13,800 bases of DNA from Betaproteobacteria bacterium. GTDB lineage: Bacteria; Pseudomonadota; Gammaproteobacteria; Burkholderiales; Burkholderiaceae. Positions 13,396-13,800 of this stretch are shown here, in pieces. The first letter of the stretch is position 1. Each line of letters starts with the position of its first letter. A program made the position numbers and the translations under genes. Below the pieces are notes generated by a model that searched no databases, was not told the DNA's origin, and saw only the letters and a list, made by a program, of their open reading frames with translations. The stretch spans positions 1 through 13,800 of the forward strand of contig JAGWXN010000056.1 of the NCBI GenBank assembly GCA_018969885.1. Direction: 5' to 3'.

Positions 13396-13800
13396 TCAGA
13401 ACTGAGGAATGCCTCGGCCGGTCACAATCTTTCGAAAGCTGTCGATGTCGCGCTGCACGCGGCCACTGAACTCCTCGGGAGACGAGGGCCCCGGACGCCC
13501 GCCCAGATCTTCCAGACGCTTTACGATGTCGGGATCGGCCAGCGCTTCGCGAATGGCGCGGTTGATTCGGTCAACGACAGGCTGTGGCGTCTTGGGGGTG
13601 GTGACAATGCCCAGCCATGATTCGTATTCCAAGCCGGGGATGGTCTCCGAGGCCGCCGGGACTCCGGGCACGAGGGACTTGCCTTCGGTCGAGGTGACGG
13701 CGAGCGCGCGAACCTTGCCGCTCCGAATGAGCGGTAGTGCGGCGGTGGCGGTCTCGACCATCAGGTCGACCCGTCCGGCCGCTACATCTGCGAACGCAGC
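13396..13800 (-). CDS. Bug-family (TctC-like) receptor, 5' truncated by window edge
   Basis: This is the C-terminal part (about 134 residues visible) of a second tandem Bug receptor. The frame stays open to the window edge, so the real start lies beyond 13800 and the Met at 13761 is internal. The visible sequence includes the family block ADVAAGRVDLMVETATAALP, then RSGKVRALAVTS, VPAASETIPGLEYESWLGIV and PKTPQPVVDRINRAIREALA, and ends IPQF. The substrate is unknown. It differs clearly from its neighbour, so the pair is an old duplication or an independent acquisition rather than a recent copy. Confidence 0.92.
   Translation of the reverse strand, partial: AAFADVAAGRVDLMVETATAALPLIRSGKVRALAVTSTEGKSLVPGVPAASETIPGLEYESWLGIVTTPKTPQPVVDRINRAIREALADPDIVKRLEDLGGRPGPSSPEEFSGRVQRDIDSFRKIVTGRGIPQF

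Overview
The window comes from a phototrophic proteobacterium, most likely a betaproteobacterium of the Burkholderiales (Rubrivivax/Rhodoferax/Limnohabitans-like). It is GC-rich and carries two Bug-family (TctC-like) solute receptors typical of that order. It also carries a light-harvesting 2 operon (pucB-pucA-pucC) whose polypeptides resemble my recollection of Rubrivivax LH2 in their N-terminal motifs. This placement is an inference from gene content; no rRNA gene or other taxonomic marker is present. I saw no tRNA, rRNA, CRISPR array or insertion sequence.

Layout, left to right. (1) 1-4082, minus strand: an RND efflux permease followed by its periplasmic adaptor, the two overlapping by 17 bp; the adaptor's C-terminus lies beyond the window. 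(2) 4249-4737, plus strand: a small secreted class I c-type cytochrome, the only plus-strand gene, divergent from the efflux genes. (3) 13800-4767, minus strand: a long co-directional run. In transcription order it holds a truncated Bug receptor, a second complete Bug receptor with a probable terminator, the puc promoter, pucB, pucA, an intercistronic hairpin, pucC, an unlisted 33-aa membrane peptide, an MmgE/PrpD-family protein, a Gln-type thiol dioxygenase, a degenerate crotonase-fold protein, the potassium transporter kup, and a membrane-anchored Mrr-like nuclease-fold protein 7 bp behind kup.

The most interesting part is the puc locus. A sigma70-like promoter (TTGACA, 16 bp, TACAAT) is overlaid by two PpsR/CrtJ-type sites (one perfect TGT-N12-ACA, one with a single mismatch) lying 8 bp apart, the arrangement known from oxygen- and light-repressed photosynthesis promoters. 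The LH2 alpha chain has Phe44 and Leu45 where standard B800-850 LH2 has Tyr/Trp. This is the substitution pair of the blue-shifted B800-820 (LH3) complexes. The beta chain has Gln where Rhodoblastus LH2 has the B800-binding Arg20. The locus therefore looks like a low-light or spectrally shifted antenna. A 12-bp stem with a UUCG loop between pucA and pucC fits differential stability of pucBA mRNA over pucC.

Downstream, the MmgE/PrpD protein, thiol dioxygenase and crotonase-like protein form a compact metabolic cassette. The dioxygenase carries the Gln signature of 3-mercaptopropionate dioxygenases rather than the Arg of cysteine dioxygenases, so a role in organosulfur (3-mercaptopropionate-type) catabolism is an attractive but unproven reading.
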